From NCBI RefSeq assembly GCF_002836255.1, contig NZ_PJAU01000059.1:310001-374000 (forward strand): a stretch of 64,000 nucleotides of DNA, written 5' to 3'. This DNA is from Colwellia sp. 75C3. GTDB taxonomy: Bacteria; Pseudomonadota; Gammaproteobacteria; Enterobacterales; Alteromonadaceae. Under the pieces are notes generated by a model, which was not told the DNA's origin, did not search any database, and worked only from the letters and a program-made list of their open reading frames with translations. Below are positions 36,698 to 47,200 of the stretch, piece after piece (positions within the stretch are counted from its first letter, which is position 1; each line of letters begins with the position of its first letter). The translations under genes and the position numbers were made by a program.

Positions 36698-39646
36698 TTA
36701 GAAACGGTAACTTGCTTCAAAGCTCATGTAACGAGCGCCTACACGACCTGTAGTATTACCCCAGTCCGCTCCGGCAACTTCTTCAACAGAAAGTTGGTCA
36801 TCAGAGTTAAGTACATTATAAGCTGTTGCTTTTAGCAATAAATCACCGCCACCAACTTCAACGTTATAAGATAGACTTAAATCAAGCTCTTTAGTCCAGT
36901 CTGTAGTACCTGCTGTACCACGAGGTACAGGAGTTCCGTCTTCATCATAGAAAGATGCATCACCATACCATTGAGAACCACACCAACTAGCCCATACATT
37001 ACCAGCAGCACAGCTATCTACACCATCAGGATGCATGCTAAACTTACTCATTGGAGCACCAGAAACGATGCGTGCATTAAAACCAAGTGTTAGTGCTTCA
37101 GTAATTTCGTAGTAACCATTAAACTTAAAGGCATGACGACGATCATTTGGTAAGTTACCATTTGAATGATCCATTAAATCAGCATAATCATAAGAGGTAG
37201 TCCAACCTGGATCGGCCTGACCATTATCGGTTCTAACTAAACCTTCAGTGTTACCCCAACCATGTGACCATGTATAAGATGCATTATAGTGGAAACTATC
37301 ACCGGCAATGCCGCCTAATGTTGTTTCTAAAGCGCCATATTGGCGTTCAGCCTCTGGTAATTGAAGTTCACTTTTAGGGATACTTAATGTTTCTTTTACA
37401 CCGTCGCCATCCATATCAAACTGCATTTCAAAGTCTTGACCTGGGTTAGCTAATACATAACCTGGAGTAACGTCAGAGACAATGCCATTTTTTTCAAAAT
37501 AGGCAGCAATAGGTTGACCATAATCAGTATCTTCGATAGAGCGACCTAGGTCACGGTAGATAGCACGCATGCCAAGTACCATATCACCGTCCATTAACTC
37601 TTGCTCAAAACCAAAAGTAATTTCATCTGTGTACATAGATTCTAAGTTAGATGCTACGATTAGGTCCGGTTCTTGATATGCAGGAACAGTATATGAACCT
37701 ATATTGTCACCTGTAGATGGTGAACCGTCAGCAAGTAAAACAACTTCGCCATTGGCATCCACTTGACCAACATTGTAGTATTCATGATGATCGTTACGGC
37801 TACCACCTTGAGTGATGTTCATATTAGCTGATACTGGTTGGAAGTAACGACCGTAAGTAGCAAACAACTTGGTTCCACCATCGCCAAATAAGTCATAGTT
37901 TACTTGGGCGCGAGGGGCGATTTGTCCTTTTACATCAACGTATTTTCTACCATCAGAAATAGTGTTAGATACATTAGAATAACGTACACCAACATTTAAC
38001 ACTAACTGGTCGGTTACAGTCCAAACATCTTGGATATAAAATGCAGTTGATGTTACGTCAGAATCTGTATAATCAGTACGAATACGTTGATCAACATATG
38101 GTGTGCCTTCAGGTAAACCATCATGGCCAGCTCCTGTTGCTTTCCTAGCCTCCCACCAGCCTTCACGACCAGGAACACCGTTTGGCCATTCCGTAAAATC
38201 GACATCAATATTGGTATAATCAACACCCATTTTTATGTCATGATCTTCAAGTGTCCAGTTAAAATCTAAACGAACTTGATCACGAACAAACTCACTTTCG
38301 GTGACATTATTTGCTGTCTCTGATGAAAGTTTATGCCATGTATCAGTTAATTTTGACCATACTAATGGATCGGTGTTAACAACAACATTGTTTGTTTCAT
38401 CGGTAGTACGACCAGCAACCAATTCAATCGACATATCATCGTTTAATAGACCAGTATATTTTAAACCGTAAACATCACCACCGGTACTAGATGCATATGC
38501 ACCTTTCGACTTGCCAACGGTTTGAGTCATAGGATCATTTTCGAAACTTTCACCACTACCTTTTTCGTCAAAACCTATAGCAGTGAATTCAACAGAGTGA
38601 TTATCATTGATGTACCAATCTAACTTACCAAAATAGCGATCAGAGGTTGTTTCACCGTTATCTAAAGTTGTGGTTTTAGCCGCTTTATAATCCTTTTTTT
38701 GTGGCTCATACAAAGCGTAGAAGAATAAACTGTCTTCAATTAATGCACCACTTGCCCAGATATTAAAACGAGTAAACGTTGATTCATCTTGGGCGGTATT
38801 GACGTCCATACTACCGTCGTTTTTGTAAAGGTTGTTATGATGTGAGCGAGTTGCTTCTGGGTCTACACGTGCATAACCACCAAATTCAAATTCATTTGAA
38901 CCTGATTTAGATATCGCGTTTACAATACCACCTAATGCACCACCAAATTCTGGATCAATACCGCCAGTTTTTATTTCTGTTTGCGCAATAGCTTCCCACG
39001 GCATCGAGATTGAACCAATACCTGTTTTGATAGAAGTAATATTAATACCGTTTAGGTAGTAACCATTTTCTGCAGAAGAAGAACCACCAATACTAGCGCC
39101 GCCAAATTCAGAGTTGCTGGTAGTACCCGGTGCTAATAAAGCCATGGCTTCAAAGCCAGACTCAACCGGCATTTTGTCTAATTCGCCAGCGGTAATGATA
39201 AGTCCGCCCGTTGATGATTCTAAATTAACACGACTGATTCTTGAACCAACTACTGAAATGCGCTCTACATCTGCATCAGTATTTGAACTTGAAAGCATCA
39301 TGCCGTTAAAGGTAATAGCACCACCAACAGTTACCGTTAAGTCGTGCTTTTCAATAGTGTTATAACCATCTTTTACGATAGTCATCTCGTATTCACCAAT
39401 AGGAAGTTTTCTTAAAGAATACTCACCCTTTTCATTGGTCTTAATGGTACGAGTAATGCCTTTACCTTTATGGACGAGAGTAATCACCGCCCCTTGGGTT
39501 ACTTGATTATCAGTGTTAGTTACAACACCTTTTACTGAGCCGTTAAAAGCATCAGCTGCCATTACGCTAGGGGCAGATAGCATTAATGCGGTACCAACAG
39601 CAATTGCAGCTAGTGATCTACGTGCCTTGAAATTTGATTTAATCAT
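36698..39646 (-). CDS. TonB-dependent outer-membrane receptor with N-terminal carboxypeptidase-regulatory-like domain
   Basis: This 982-residue receptor has a signal peptide (1-31, ending SVMAADA) and a carboxypeptidase-regulatory-like beta domain (about 34-110, VKGVVTNTDNQVTQGAVITL). A TonB plug follows (about 135-250, including SGFEAMALLAPGTTS and PEFGGALGGIVNAISKSG), then a large beta-barrel ending in the aromatic-terminal FEASYRF. It is of the Oar-like type common in Alteromonadales, often linked to oligopeptide or glycan uptake, but the substrate cannot be read from sequence. No degradative locus adjoins it. A short tract of AT-rich leader precedes the start. Confidence 0.92.
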   Translation of the reverse strand: MIKSNFKARRSLAAIAVGTALMLSAPSVMAADAFNGSVKGVVTNTDNQVTQGAVITLVHKGKGITRTIKTNEKGEYSLRKLPIGEYEMTIVKDGYNTIEKHDLTVTVGGAITFNGMMLSSSNTDADVERISVVGSRISRVNLESSTGGLIITAGELDKMPVESGFEAMALLAPGTTSNSEFGGASIGGSSSAENGYYLNGINITSIKTGIGSISMPWEAIAQTEIKTGGIDPEFGGALGGIVNAISKSGSNEFEFGGYARVDPEATRSHHNNLYKNDGSMDVNTAQDESTFTRFNIWASGALIEDSLFFYALYEPQKKDYKAAKTTTLDNGETTSDRYFGKLDWYINDNHSVEFTAIGFDEKGSGESFENDPMTQTVGKSKGAYASSTGGDVYGLKYTGLLNDDMSIELVAGRTTDETNNVVVNTDPLVWSKLTDTWHKLSSETANNVTESEFVRDQVRLDFNWTLEDHDIKMGVDYTNIDVDFTEWPNGVPGREGWWEARKATGAGHDGLPEGTPYVDQRIRTDYTDSDVTSTAFYIQDVWTVTDQLVLNVGVRYSNVSNTISDGRKYVDVKGQIAPRAQVNYDLFGDGGTKLFATYGRYFQPVSANMNITQGGSRNDHHEYYNVGQVDANGEVVLLADGSPSTGDNIGSYTVPAYQEPDLIVASNLESMYTDEITFGFEQELMDGDMVLGMRAIYRDLGRSIEDTDYGQPIAAYFEKNGIVSDVTPGYVLANPGQDFEMQFDMDGDGVKETLSIPKSELQLPEAERQYGALETTLGGIAGDSFHYNASYTWSHGWGNTEGLVRTDNGQADPGWTTSYDYADLMDHSNGNLPNDRRHAFKFNGYYEITEALTLGFNARIVSGAPMSKFSMHPDGVDSCAAGNVWASWCGSQWYGDASFYDEDGTPVPRGTAGTTDWTKELDLSLSYNVEVGGGDLLLKATAYNVLNSDDQLSVEEVAGADWGNTTGRVGARYMSFEASYRF

Positions 39647-40204
39647 TTTGTTATACCTGTATTGTTTTTTGTTTTATTTTTATAATATTTTTTATAATTT
39701 TTTGGTTTTATTTATTCCCTTACCTGACTAGCTCCCTTGTACTTTTCACTTGTCAGTAGTGGTGTTTCTCAAGCTAACAACACAGTAGTACAATTACATT
39801 TATATACGTTATATTGTATATTATCTACAATTAATTACTTTAATAGTAATATAAATAACATAAGAGTGAGTCAAGAAAGTTACTTTCTATTAGTAGAAAG
39901 ACAGCAGTAGCATATGCTGGCGTAGGGAGAGTGAAAAATATTTAAAGCATACAGAACTCTTAGAATATAATACTCTTAGCTTATAACTTTTTTGGATATA
40001 GTACGGGTTGAGTTATGTTTTCGAAATTAAATACAGCGACATTAGCGTGGAATATACTTGCTATGTTTTTCTGATTGTTTTTTGAACGTACAAAAATATA
40101 ATGATTACTCGGTGATTTTTAGTAATCGTAGGAAAAGCAGTGCAATAATGAGGGTGAATTAACTGTGTTGCTATTTATCAGTGCCACTTTCTTTCTGTAA
40201 TAGG
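39647..40204. other. 558-bp AT-rich intergenic region
   Basis: This contains the leader and presumably the promoter of the TonB receptor on the minus strand (very AT-rich at 39660-39860). Two small dyads are seen: CTTTCTA/TAGAAAG at 39883-39900 and the palindrome AGCATATGCT at 39909-39918. No gene or RNA is recognised. Confidence 0.45.
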
Positions 40205-41080
40205 CTACAGTTTGATAGGTTTTTGTTTGTTTTTCTTGAAAGTTAGCACCAATACTGTGCCTAATAATATAGCAGCTGAAGCGAATACGACACGCAGGGT
40301 AATAGTTTCATTAAGCAGTAGAGCACCCGATAAAGTGACTAATAAGGGGACGCTTAATTGTACAATCGCGGCTTGAGTCGCTTTTAGTTCAGGTAAGACA
40401 CTATACCAAATAATGTAACCAATGCCTGAGGTGAAAATACCTGACAACAGTGCATAGATAACACCGTCGCTTGCTAAATTGATGATGTTGTTTGTTGATA
40501 GATAAATTATTACCCATAGCAGTATTGCCATGGGTGCCGCTTTTATGAAGTTTCCAGCTGTGCTTGCGGCTGGGCTACTAGCACCTCTTCCTTGTAAGGT
40601 ATAAATACTCCAAGCAACCCCCGATATACACATTAACAATGCTCCCATAATAGAAGGCGAACTTATGCCAGGTAGCATTAATATTACTAGTCCAATAAGC
40701 GCAAGAACGAAGCCCGTTATTTGTATCACATTAAGTCGTTCACCTTCACGATAACCTGCAATGGTCATAGTGATTTGTACCGAGCCGAAGAGTAATAAAG
40801 CGCCCGTTCCAGCCGCAATCAATCCGTAACCGTAAGTAAAACTAACGGCATATATAAACAAGGAAAAAGCGGCTAACCATGTTCCAGCCTTGTATGCCCT
40901 GTTATTTTTCTTACAGCTTAAATATAACCACAAAAATAATGCCCCAGATACGACTCTCAACATAATAAAGCTCGCTTCATCAATAGATGTTTCTTGTAAA
41001 GCAAAGCGAGTTATCAGTGAATTAGCGGCAAAGGCTAGTAGTGATAGAAACGTAATTAGGATTATGCGTAGTCGAGTCAT
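40205..41080 (-). CDS. EamA/DMT-family transporter
   Basis: The 291-residue protein has ten hydrophobic segments in two related halves, the layout of drug/metabolite transporters (EamA). Typical family pieces are FVLALIGLVILMLPG, GALLMCISGVAWSIYTLQGRG and QLSVPLLVTLSGALLLNETIT. The C-terminus is basic (KKNKQKPIKL), placing it in the cytoplasm. Substrate is unknown; exporters of amino acids or metabolites are common in the family. It is a single gene downstream of fabY on the same strand, 132 bp apart. Confidence 0.88.
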   Translation of the reverse strand: MTRLRIILITFLSLLAFAANSLITRFALQETSIDEASFIMLRVVSGALFLWLYLSCKKNNRAYKAGTWLAAFSLFIYAVSFTYGYGLIAAGTGALLLFGSVQITMTIAGYREGERLNVIQITGFVLALIGLVILMLPGISSPSIMGALLMCISGVAWSIYTLQGRGASSPAASTAGNFIKAAPMAILLWVIIYLSTNNIINLASDGVIYALLSGIFTSGIGYIIWYSVLPELKATQAAIVQLSVPLLVTLSGALLLNETITLRVVFASAAILLGTVLVLTFKKNKQKPIKL

Positions 41081-41212
41081 CTATTGCCTTATCTTTGTTT
41101 GAGGAAGTTATAGCGTGAGGAGAAGTGATTTGATTGTGCATTTAAAATTAATGAAGGGGTAAATAAGATGAGAGCTCACCGAATTGGCAAGCTCACAACT
41201 TACTCGATGTGG

Positions 41213-43108
41213 TTAGACCATATCATCGAAAGGGTTTTTACTCGGTAGCGCAATACTATTTTTGAATTCAGCGAAAGTTAAGCTATCACTGGTTAACTCA
41301 ATATCAGCCTCATTAATAAGACCTTCACCAAACTTGTAAATCAAATCAAATTGACCCTTGTTAGCGTTATCACGATAAACCTGCTGCGCTTGCTCTACTG
41401 AAACTAATTTTTGCTGATACGTTTCCATTGCTTCAGTGCCATAACGTTTTGCCATCATAGTTAACGTGACTTTTGGAGAAAACACGGTAGCTGTTGCGTT
41501 ATTGCCACCAAAGCCTTTTGAATTGATAAAAGCAATATCCATATCAGGACAATGCCAATGTTCAGTAGCAATGTTTAGGTGTTCGTTATGAACATCTGTC
41601 GCAACTTCATCAATGGTGGTAATACCTGGCATAATATTATCGCTGAAAATGCCTAATGCCATCGCCATTTGATCGCCACTTGCGGGACCTAATGTATGAC
41701 CCACATAAGCTTTAGGTGCAGCTACAGGCCAGTTTTTGATATCAAAACACTCAGCTACTTTGTGATAAATTAATGACTCAGTAACGCGATTTTGAGGGGT
41801 ACTTGAACCATGCGCCAAAATAAAACTACGTTCTTGCAGTGCTTCTTTACCTAATACTTGTTCAGCTAAAGCGACAGATTTAGCCATGGTAATATAGTTA
41901 CCTGGGCCTGGCGCGGTAATTGATTTTTTATAACCATCAGCATTAATAAATACATCGGCAACAGAGCCAAGTATTTTTGCGCCCATTTCTAAGGCAAGTG
42001 CATCATCCATCAAGACGATAAACTGTGCGCCTTCGCCCATGGTAAACCCACAATTCTCACCAAAAGGACGACTGGTTCGGCGATGATCAGCAGTATCAGT
42101 ACCATCAAGTCTCTTTAAGCCTTCTTCATTGGCTAGTGCACTCATGTTGCCAAAGCCTTCAATCATTTCTGGTGTGATTGCTGCTTCACTACTGCCAACA
42201 ATAGCGACACGAGTACGGCCAGCTTCTATGTCATGTACCGCTGCGCGTAGGTTATACAAAAATGTTGCACAAGCACCCGAGCTAGTAAACGTTGTACCGA
42301 CATTGCCGGTAACATAAGCATTGATAAAATCGGTCGACATAGTATTTAAGCCCAGTGCTAATTGCTTAGTACTAACACGAGAACCAGCTAAGCGGCTCTT
42401 AATTAAGCCACCAAAACCTTCGTCATGCATCTGTCCCGCAATGGAAGCTGAATAGGTACCGACTTCATCAGGACTAATTTTAGCTAAAATTGCATCCCAC
42501 GCTAATCCGGTTGAGTGAATAGCATCGGTTGCAGCAAATATTGTTGCTTGTAAGCCGCGAGGATGGTTTCGACTACTGTAGAGATCGGCAGGATCAAATC
42601 CTGTTGGAAACTGTCCCGCTGCTTTAATAGGGTTGTCACGATACGAGTCATGAGTAATGGTTAATTGCTCTGGGATTTCAACAGAAACTCTTTTGTCGCC
42701 TAAGTCGGTAACAATCCATGAATTGGGTACTGGCTGAGGTAATTCCTTAGCACGTAATTCAAAGGTAATATGTTTATCGGTAGGGCTGATATTCATTTTT
42801 TGATGCCAGTGAGTCGCATCAGGATCAAAATGATTCTTTTCAATTTTACGAATTAATGTCCCAGCAAGAATTTGTTGACCAAATTTAGCTTCTATCTCAG
42901 TAGCTAGAACAGTATTACCTTCAACATCAACTAAAGAGCCATCTTGACTGCTGACTAGTTTCATTAAGCTGGCTAGGCCAACAAAAGTTTCTTGGCGTGC
43001 TTGTGCATTTAATTTGTCGATAACTATACGGCGGAAGCCTTGATGAAACGAAGTACGACCTGAAGCATTAATACCGCCCATGCCAATTATTAAAGGTAAA
43101 CGTGTCAT
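41213..43108 (-). CDS. fabY: beta-ketoacyl-ACP synthase, FabY type
   Basis: This 631-residue ketosynthase resembles FabY of Pseudomonas aeruginosa (about 634 residues), which initiates fatty acid synthesis from acetyl-CoA or acetyl-ACP and malonyl-ACP. The start at ATG 43108 (MTRLPLIIGMGGINASGRTSFHQGF) matches the family; four codons upstream are not supported. The catalytic Cys is in SSGACATFLYN (about residue 280), with catalytic His in AHGSSTPQNR and in YVGHTLGPASGD, and a C-terminal NSKGFGGNNATATV glycine-rich loop. The extra N-terminal 150 residues compared with FabB/FabF are characteristic. Symbol is given by resemblance. Confidence 0.85.
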   Translation of the reverse strand: MTRLPLIIGMGGINASGRTSFHQGFRRIVIDKLNAQARQETFVGLASLMKLVSSQDGSLVDVEGNTVLATEIEAKFGQQILAGTLIRKIEKNHFDPDATHWHQKMNISPTDKHITFELRAKELPQPVPNSWIVTDLGDKRVSVEIPEQLTITHDSYRDNPIKAAGQFPTGFDPADLYSSRNHPRGLQATIFAATDAIHSTGLAWDAILAKISPDEVGTYSASIAGQMHDEGFGGLIKSRLAGSRVSTKQLALGLNTMSTDFINAYVTGNVGTTFTSSGACATFLYNLRAAVHDIEAGRTRVAIVGSSEAAITPEMIEGFGNMSALANEEGLKRLDGTDTADHRRTSRPFGENCGFTMGEGAQFIVLMDDALALEMGAKILGSVADVFINADGYKKSITAPGPGNYITMAKSVALAEQVLGKEALQERSFILAHGSSTPQNRVTESLIYHKVAECFDIKNWPVAAPKAYVGHTLGPASGDQMAMALGIFSDNIMPGITTIDEVATDVHNEHLNIATEHWHCPDMDIAFINSKGFGGNNATATVFSPKVTLTMMAKRYGTEAMETYQQKLVSVEQAQQVYRDNANKGQFDLIYKFGEGLINEADIELTSDSLTFAEFKNSIALPSKNPFDDMV

Positions 43109-43258
43109 GTAATAATCCACTTAAAGAATTTGAATAGCTGCAAAATGGTAATAATGCATCAGATGCTATCTATTCTAATGACTCCTTAAAATAATAATAA
43201 GCTAAAATGGCCTTATGATGTGTAATAATGGCCAAAAGTGACGCGTAAAGAGGAAGTG

Positions 43259-44293
43259 ATGCCAAATAAGTTAATAAAAAAATATAATTCAGTCGATAAG
43301 CTAACGGTGAACTTACTGATTTATCCTCACGTTTTGGCTACAGGTGTTACCTTACCGGTAGAAATGTTACTCGCGGGAGAGGCATTTGCTAGGCGTTATG
43401 ATAAATCAGTATTGAGGCTGAACACGCAATTTCTGAGTGAATCTTCGGACAGTATAAAATCTCGAGCAGGCATTACTATGGTTGCTGATATCACCCTTGA
43501 TAGTGAATCATCTGTTAGCTCGATACTCCCTGATATCATTATTGTCCCGAGTTTGTGGCGTAATCCTCGACCGGTGCTTAAAAGTCATCAAAAACTAGTC
43601 GCTTGGCTAAAACATTGCTGGCAGCAGGGCAGTACCTTAATAGGTGTTGGTACCGGAGTATGCTTTTTAGCAGAGTCGGGTTTGTTAGATAACCATTCAG
43701 CGACAACGCATTGGCATTACGTCGAACAATTCAAAAGAGATTATCCTAAAGTTGATTTAAAACCCGATTTTTTTATTACCCAATCTGAGCGTATATATTG
43801 CGCTGCTAGTTTGAATGCCTTGGCCGATATTATTGTTCATCTTATAGCCCAGCATTATGGTAAAGCAGCAGCACAAAATGTAGAGCGAAATTTTTCCCAT
43901 GAAATTCGTAAGCCTTATGAAGAACAGCGTTATTTAGAAGGTGCGGGCGATAGGCATGCTGATGAATTGATTGCTGAAATCCAGTTTTGGTTACGCACGC
44001 ATTTAAATACGGAATTAACACTAACTGAGATTGCTAAGCAATTTGGGATGAGTCAACGTTCCTTTACTCGTCGATTCAAAGCCGCGACGGGTGTTAGGGC
44101 AACGCAATATTGGCAACAGTTAAGAATAGAGACCGCAAAGGAGTTACTGGCATCAAGTAACTTAACCATTCAAGAAATAGCTGATCAGGTGGGTTATCAA
44201 GACCAAGGACACTTAACGCGCCTTTTTAAAAAGGATTTGAGTTTAACACCGAAAGCTTATCGCGCTATGGTGAGGAAAAAGTTGTTTAGTTAA
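43259..44293 (+). CDS. AraC-family regulator with DJ-1/PfpI-like N-terminal domain (GlxA type)
   Basis: The 344-residue protein starts at ATG 43259, which has AGAGGAAG at a proper distance; a GTG seven codons upstream lacks this. The N-terminal domain (about 15-190) is class-I-glutamine-amidotransferase-like (IGVGTGVCFLAESGLLDNHSATTHW), with a Cys at the nucleophile-elbow position. The C-terminal AraC HTH pair (about 240-335) contains FGMSQRSFTRRFKAATG and IADQVGYQDQGHLTRLFKKD. It is divergent from fabY with about 150 bp between, so a role in controlling fabY is possible. The effector is unknown. Confidence 0.9.
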   Translation: MPNKLIKKYNSVDKLTVNLLIYPHVLATGVTLPVEMLLAGEAFARRYDKSVLRLNTQFLSESSDSIKSRAGITMVADITLDSESSVSSILPDIIIVPSLWRNPRPVLKSHQKLVAWLKHCWQQGSTLIGVGTGVCFLAESGLLDNHSATTHWHYVEQFKRDYPKVDLKPDFFITQSERIYCAASLNALADIIVHLIAQHYGKAAAQNVERNFSHEIRKPYEEQRYLEGAGDRHADELIAEIQFWLRTHLNTELTLTEIAKQFGMSQRSFTRRFKAATGVRATQYWQQLRIETAKELLASSNLTIQEIADQVGYQDQGHLTRLFKKDLSLTPKAYRAMVRKKLFS

Positions 44294-44336
44294 AGTAGAG
44301 AGCATTAAGAGCAGGCTTGATTATAAAAAGGACATG

Positions 44337-45221
44337 TTATGCTTGTATTAATGAATGATAAGTCACAATATTTTTTCCATGTGTTTTTGCCTCATAAAGC
44401 AAAGTATCAACTCGTTTAGCAAGAGAGTTGGGGCAATCGCCTTGGGTTACTTCACAAATCCCTAAACTAATGGTGATATTAATATCTGCAACTAATGTCT
44501 TACTTGCAACGGTCAATCTTAATTTTTCAGCCAACTTAATCGCATCAACTTTAGTTTTTGATTCCGATAAAATGACAAACTCTTCCCCACCAATTCTAAA
44601 TAGATGATCTGTTTCTCTAATATTATTTTCGAGTAATGCACCAAAATTACGCAATACAGTATCGCCAACATCATGGCCAAAACTGTCATTGATTTTTTTA
44701 AAGTCATCAATATCTATGCTGATAATAGAGAAGGGCGTTTGGTAGCGATTAAAAACAGCAAGTAAGGATTTGATTTTAAGATTATAGGCTTTTCTATTTT
44801 TTACTCGTGTTAGTTCATCGAGTAACGTTTGTTCCTGTAATTTTTGATTGGCTTTTTCTAATGAGGTGATATCCCGACTGATACCTAAAATACCGGTGTT
44901 AGTGCCATCATAAACGAAAGGTATTTTTTTAGTTAAAAGATAGACCTCATTGTTATCAGGATAGGTTACCCACTCTTCGTTAGTTCTGACGTCACCTTCA
45001 GCGAGCATGAGTTTGTCGTTTTGTCTGAATAGGTTGGCCGTATCATGACTAAAAATTTCATAATCATCTAGACCAATGAGTTCATCATAGGTTTTATCAA
45101 TAAAATTTAGGAAGGCAGTATTACAGCCAATATATTTAAAATTTTTATCTTTGTAAAAAATTAAGTCATCAATTAGGTTGATGACGGAGGTGAGTAATAA
45201 GTTATTATCCAAATTTTTCAT
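44337..45221 (-). CDS. PAS-GGDEF diguanylate cyclase
   Basis: The 294-residue cytoplasmic protein has an N-terminal PAS domain (about 5-120, with FKYIGCNTAFLNFIDKTYDELIG and the PAC-like GISRDITSLEKAN). A GGDEF domain (about 130-290) follows. The active motif is GGEEF in FRIGGEEFVIL, and an intact I-site RETD lies five residues upstream. It is predicted to be an active, product-inhibited cyclase whose activity is tuned by the PAS ligand. It ends convergently with the AraC-type gene. Confidence 0.92.
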   Translation of the reverse strand: MKNLDNNLLLTSVINLIDDLIFYKDKNFKYIGCNTAFLNFIDKTYDELIGLDDYEIFSHDTANLFRQNDKLMLAEGDVRTNEEWVTYPDNNEVYLLTKKIPFVYDGTNTGILGISRDITSLEKANQKLQEQTLLDELTRVKNRKAYNLKIKSLLAVFNRYQTPFSIISIDIDDFKKINDSFGHDVGDTVLRNFGALLENNIRETDHLFRIGGEEFVILSESKTKVDAIKLAEKLRLTVASKTLVADINITISLGICEVTQGDCPNSLAKRVDTLLYEAKTHGKNIVTYHSLIQA

Positions 45222-45405
45222 GTAACCGTCCCTGATTCTATTCGTTTGATTATTTTGTTAGGATAAACGAACTAAAAATAAAACTATTTTTATCCCACTA
45301 ATATACCCATAAACTTGCTCTTTAAGCAAAACAAACAGCTATTACTTGTCACAAGCTATCAGCTACGGCAAAATAACGGTTCTAACATTATTATTTGAGA
45401 AAAAC

Positions 45406-46050
45406 ATGAGCGAAAAACTATCAACCGCACTCTCTATAGCCGAAAAACAAATTAGCCAAATGCTAATCATGCAAGATGCGATGAACAGTCGTGTTAGCGA
45501 TACATGGCGTGACAATGGTTATGAGTGGTATCGTGCAATTTGGGTTGAATGTGCAGAGATGTTAGATCATCACGGTTGGAAGTGGTGGAAACATCAAGAG
45601 ATTGACATCGCTCAAGTACAATTAGAACTGGTTGATATTTTTCATTTTGGTTTGAGTTTACGTTTAATGTCAGGTGATAGCGCTGACTCAATCGCCAGTG
45701 TACTTGCTAAAGAATTACACCAAGGTACAGCAGAAAGCGACTTTAAAATAGCGCTAGAAAATTTAGCGTCTGCAGCTGTTACAGGCAAAGCTTTTGATGC
45801 TAAAGCGTTAGCAGATTGTATGTCGTTAATGAATATGGATCTGGATGAACTATTCAGACAATATGTTGGCAAAAACACACTAAACTTTTTCCGTCAAGAT
45901 CATGGCTATAAAGAAGGTAGTTATATTAAAGAATGGCACGGTGAAGAAGATAACGAAGTGTTAGCAAAACTTGTCACTACTTTAGATACCGGTGCAGATG
46001 ACTTTCAACAGCAATTGTATAAAGCGTTAGAAGAAAAATACCCGGCTTAA
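45406..46050 (+). CDS. dimeric all-alpha dUTP diphosphatase
   Basis: The 214-residue protein starts at ATG 45406 (MSEKLSTALSIAEKQ) after TTGAGA; a TTG start 20 codons upstream is unlikely. It matches the dimeric dUTPase/MazG-like all-alpha NTP pyrophosphatase superfamily. Metal-binding acidic residues are in AIWVECAEMLDHHGWKWWK and in QLELVDIFHFGLS. It hydrolyses dUTP to dUMP, keeping uracil out of DNA and supplying thymidylate synthesis. This is unrelated in fold to the usual trimeric Dut. It stands alone. Confidence 0.85.
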   Translation: MSEKLSTALSIAEKQISQMLIMQDAMNSRVSDTWRDNGYEWYRAIWVECAEMLDHHGWKWWKHQEIDIAQVQLELVDIFHFGLSLRLMSGDSADSIASVLAKELHQGTAESDFKIALENLASAAVTGKAFDAKALADCMSLMNMDLDELFRQYVGKNTLNFFRQDHGYKEGSYIKEWHGEEDNEVLAKLVTTLDTGADDFQQQLYKALEEKYPA

Positions 46051-46288
46051 ATAGTTATACTATATATAAGTAAATAATATGGGTGCAGTATTAAGATGCT
46101 GTACCTATATCTTAAATCCGCATTACGGTTAATCTCAACTCAACATAAGTAAAGCCAATAAACCCCCGCTCCACAAATATCCTCATAATAACGATCATTG
46201 GCACACATTCTGCTTAATTCAAGTTAACTAGTACGTTTATTCTCTGAGATAGAGAAAGCGTCAAGAATTTGAATCGTCGGAGAAGTAT

Positions 46289-46972
46289 ATGGAACTGATA
46301 TTATTTACATTGATCACCTTAGTGGTAATTGTTGCCGTGTTAGCAAGTCGTTTAAACGATAATAGCTTTCCTTTTCCTTTTGATAGTAAGAAGGCCATTT
46401 TTACTCCCGCAGAAAAAAACTTTCAAAATCTTGTTGAACAAGCACTAGGTGCAAAATATCGTGTGTTAAATCGTGTCAGACTAAGTGATGTGGTTACTAT
46501 ACGTAATGGTGTATCAAGTCGTGCAAGTCAAACCGCTGCAAAAAGTGCTGAAACCAAATATCTGGATTTTGTCATTTGCGATCGTAGTAGCATGAAGTTA
46601 CTTGGCGCCATTGATTTAGTTGATACACAGGGCCGAGGTTATAAAATTAAGAAAGATTGGTTTGTTAGTGGTAGCTTGGAAGCTGCTTCAATTCCTCATC
46701 TTCGTATTAAAGTAAAAGCCAATTACACCTTAGAAGAAATTAGATCTTGTATTCATACTCGTCTCTTAGGTAAATCAGCGGCTAACTTTGCTCCTCAACC
46801 GAAAGTGAAAGGGCGGATCATTCCAGCCCCTATGGTCAGAGCAAGAAATAAATCAGTTGGCGCAATGACTGCCGCGGCAGCTAGAGCGCAAGTTGAGCAA
46901 CAAACACCTATAATGCCACAAATGTCAGCAGGGCAATTAGGCGGCATGCCAGCAACATCGTTATCTCACTAG
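46289..46972 (+). CDS. DUF2726-domain membrane-anchored protein
   Basis: This 227-residue protein has an N-terminal membrane helix (1-20, MELILFTLITLVVIVAVLAS). A DUF2726-type domain follows (about 38-160; FTPAEKNFQNLVEQAL, YLDFVICD and LGAIDLVD fit the restriction-endonuclease-like core). The tail is Pro/Ala/Gln-rich. Members of the family are often near topoisomerase or DNA metabolism genes, but no activity is established. A terminator follows, so it is monocistronic. Confidence 0.78.
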   Translation: MELILFTLITLVVIVAVLASRLNDNSFPFPFDSKKAIFTPAEKNFQNLVEQALGAKYRVLNRVRLSDVVTIRNGVSSRASQTAAKSAETKYLDFVICDRSSMKLLGAIDLVDTQGRGYKIKKDWFVSGSLEAASIPHLRIKVKANYTLEEIRSCIHTRLLGKSAANFAPQPKVKGRIIPAPMVRARNKSVGAMTAAAARAQVEQQTPIMPQMSAGQLGGMPATSLSH

Positions 46973-47054
46973 GCAATAACACTAGTATTCAAAGAAAAAT
47001 AGAATAAATGAGCTAACGTCGCATGCCTTAATCCTGAAATAACAGAATGAAATT

Positions 47055-47087
47055 AAAAATCCGACATTGTTTAATGTCGGATTTTTT
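47055..47087 (+). terminator. rho-independent terminator after the DUF2726 gene
   Basis: AAAAATCCGACATT at 47055-47068 pairs with AATGTCGGATTTTT at 47073-47086 around a GTTT loop, ending in T residues. It separates this gene from the tRNA-tufB transcript. Confidence 0.9.
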
Positions 47088-47200
47088 ACTTTAGGTAAGA
47101 GTAATATGCAGCTGAGCCGTAAAAACAACCATCCCTTGAATAAAAAACCATCAAACAAACAATAAAGATGAAAAAAGTGCAAAATATTTGAATTTAGCTA

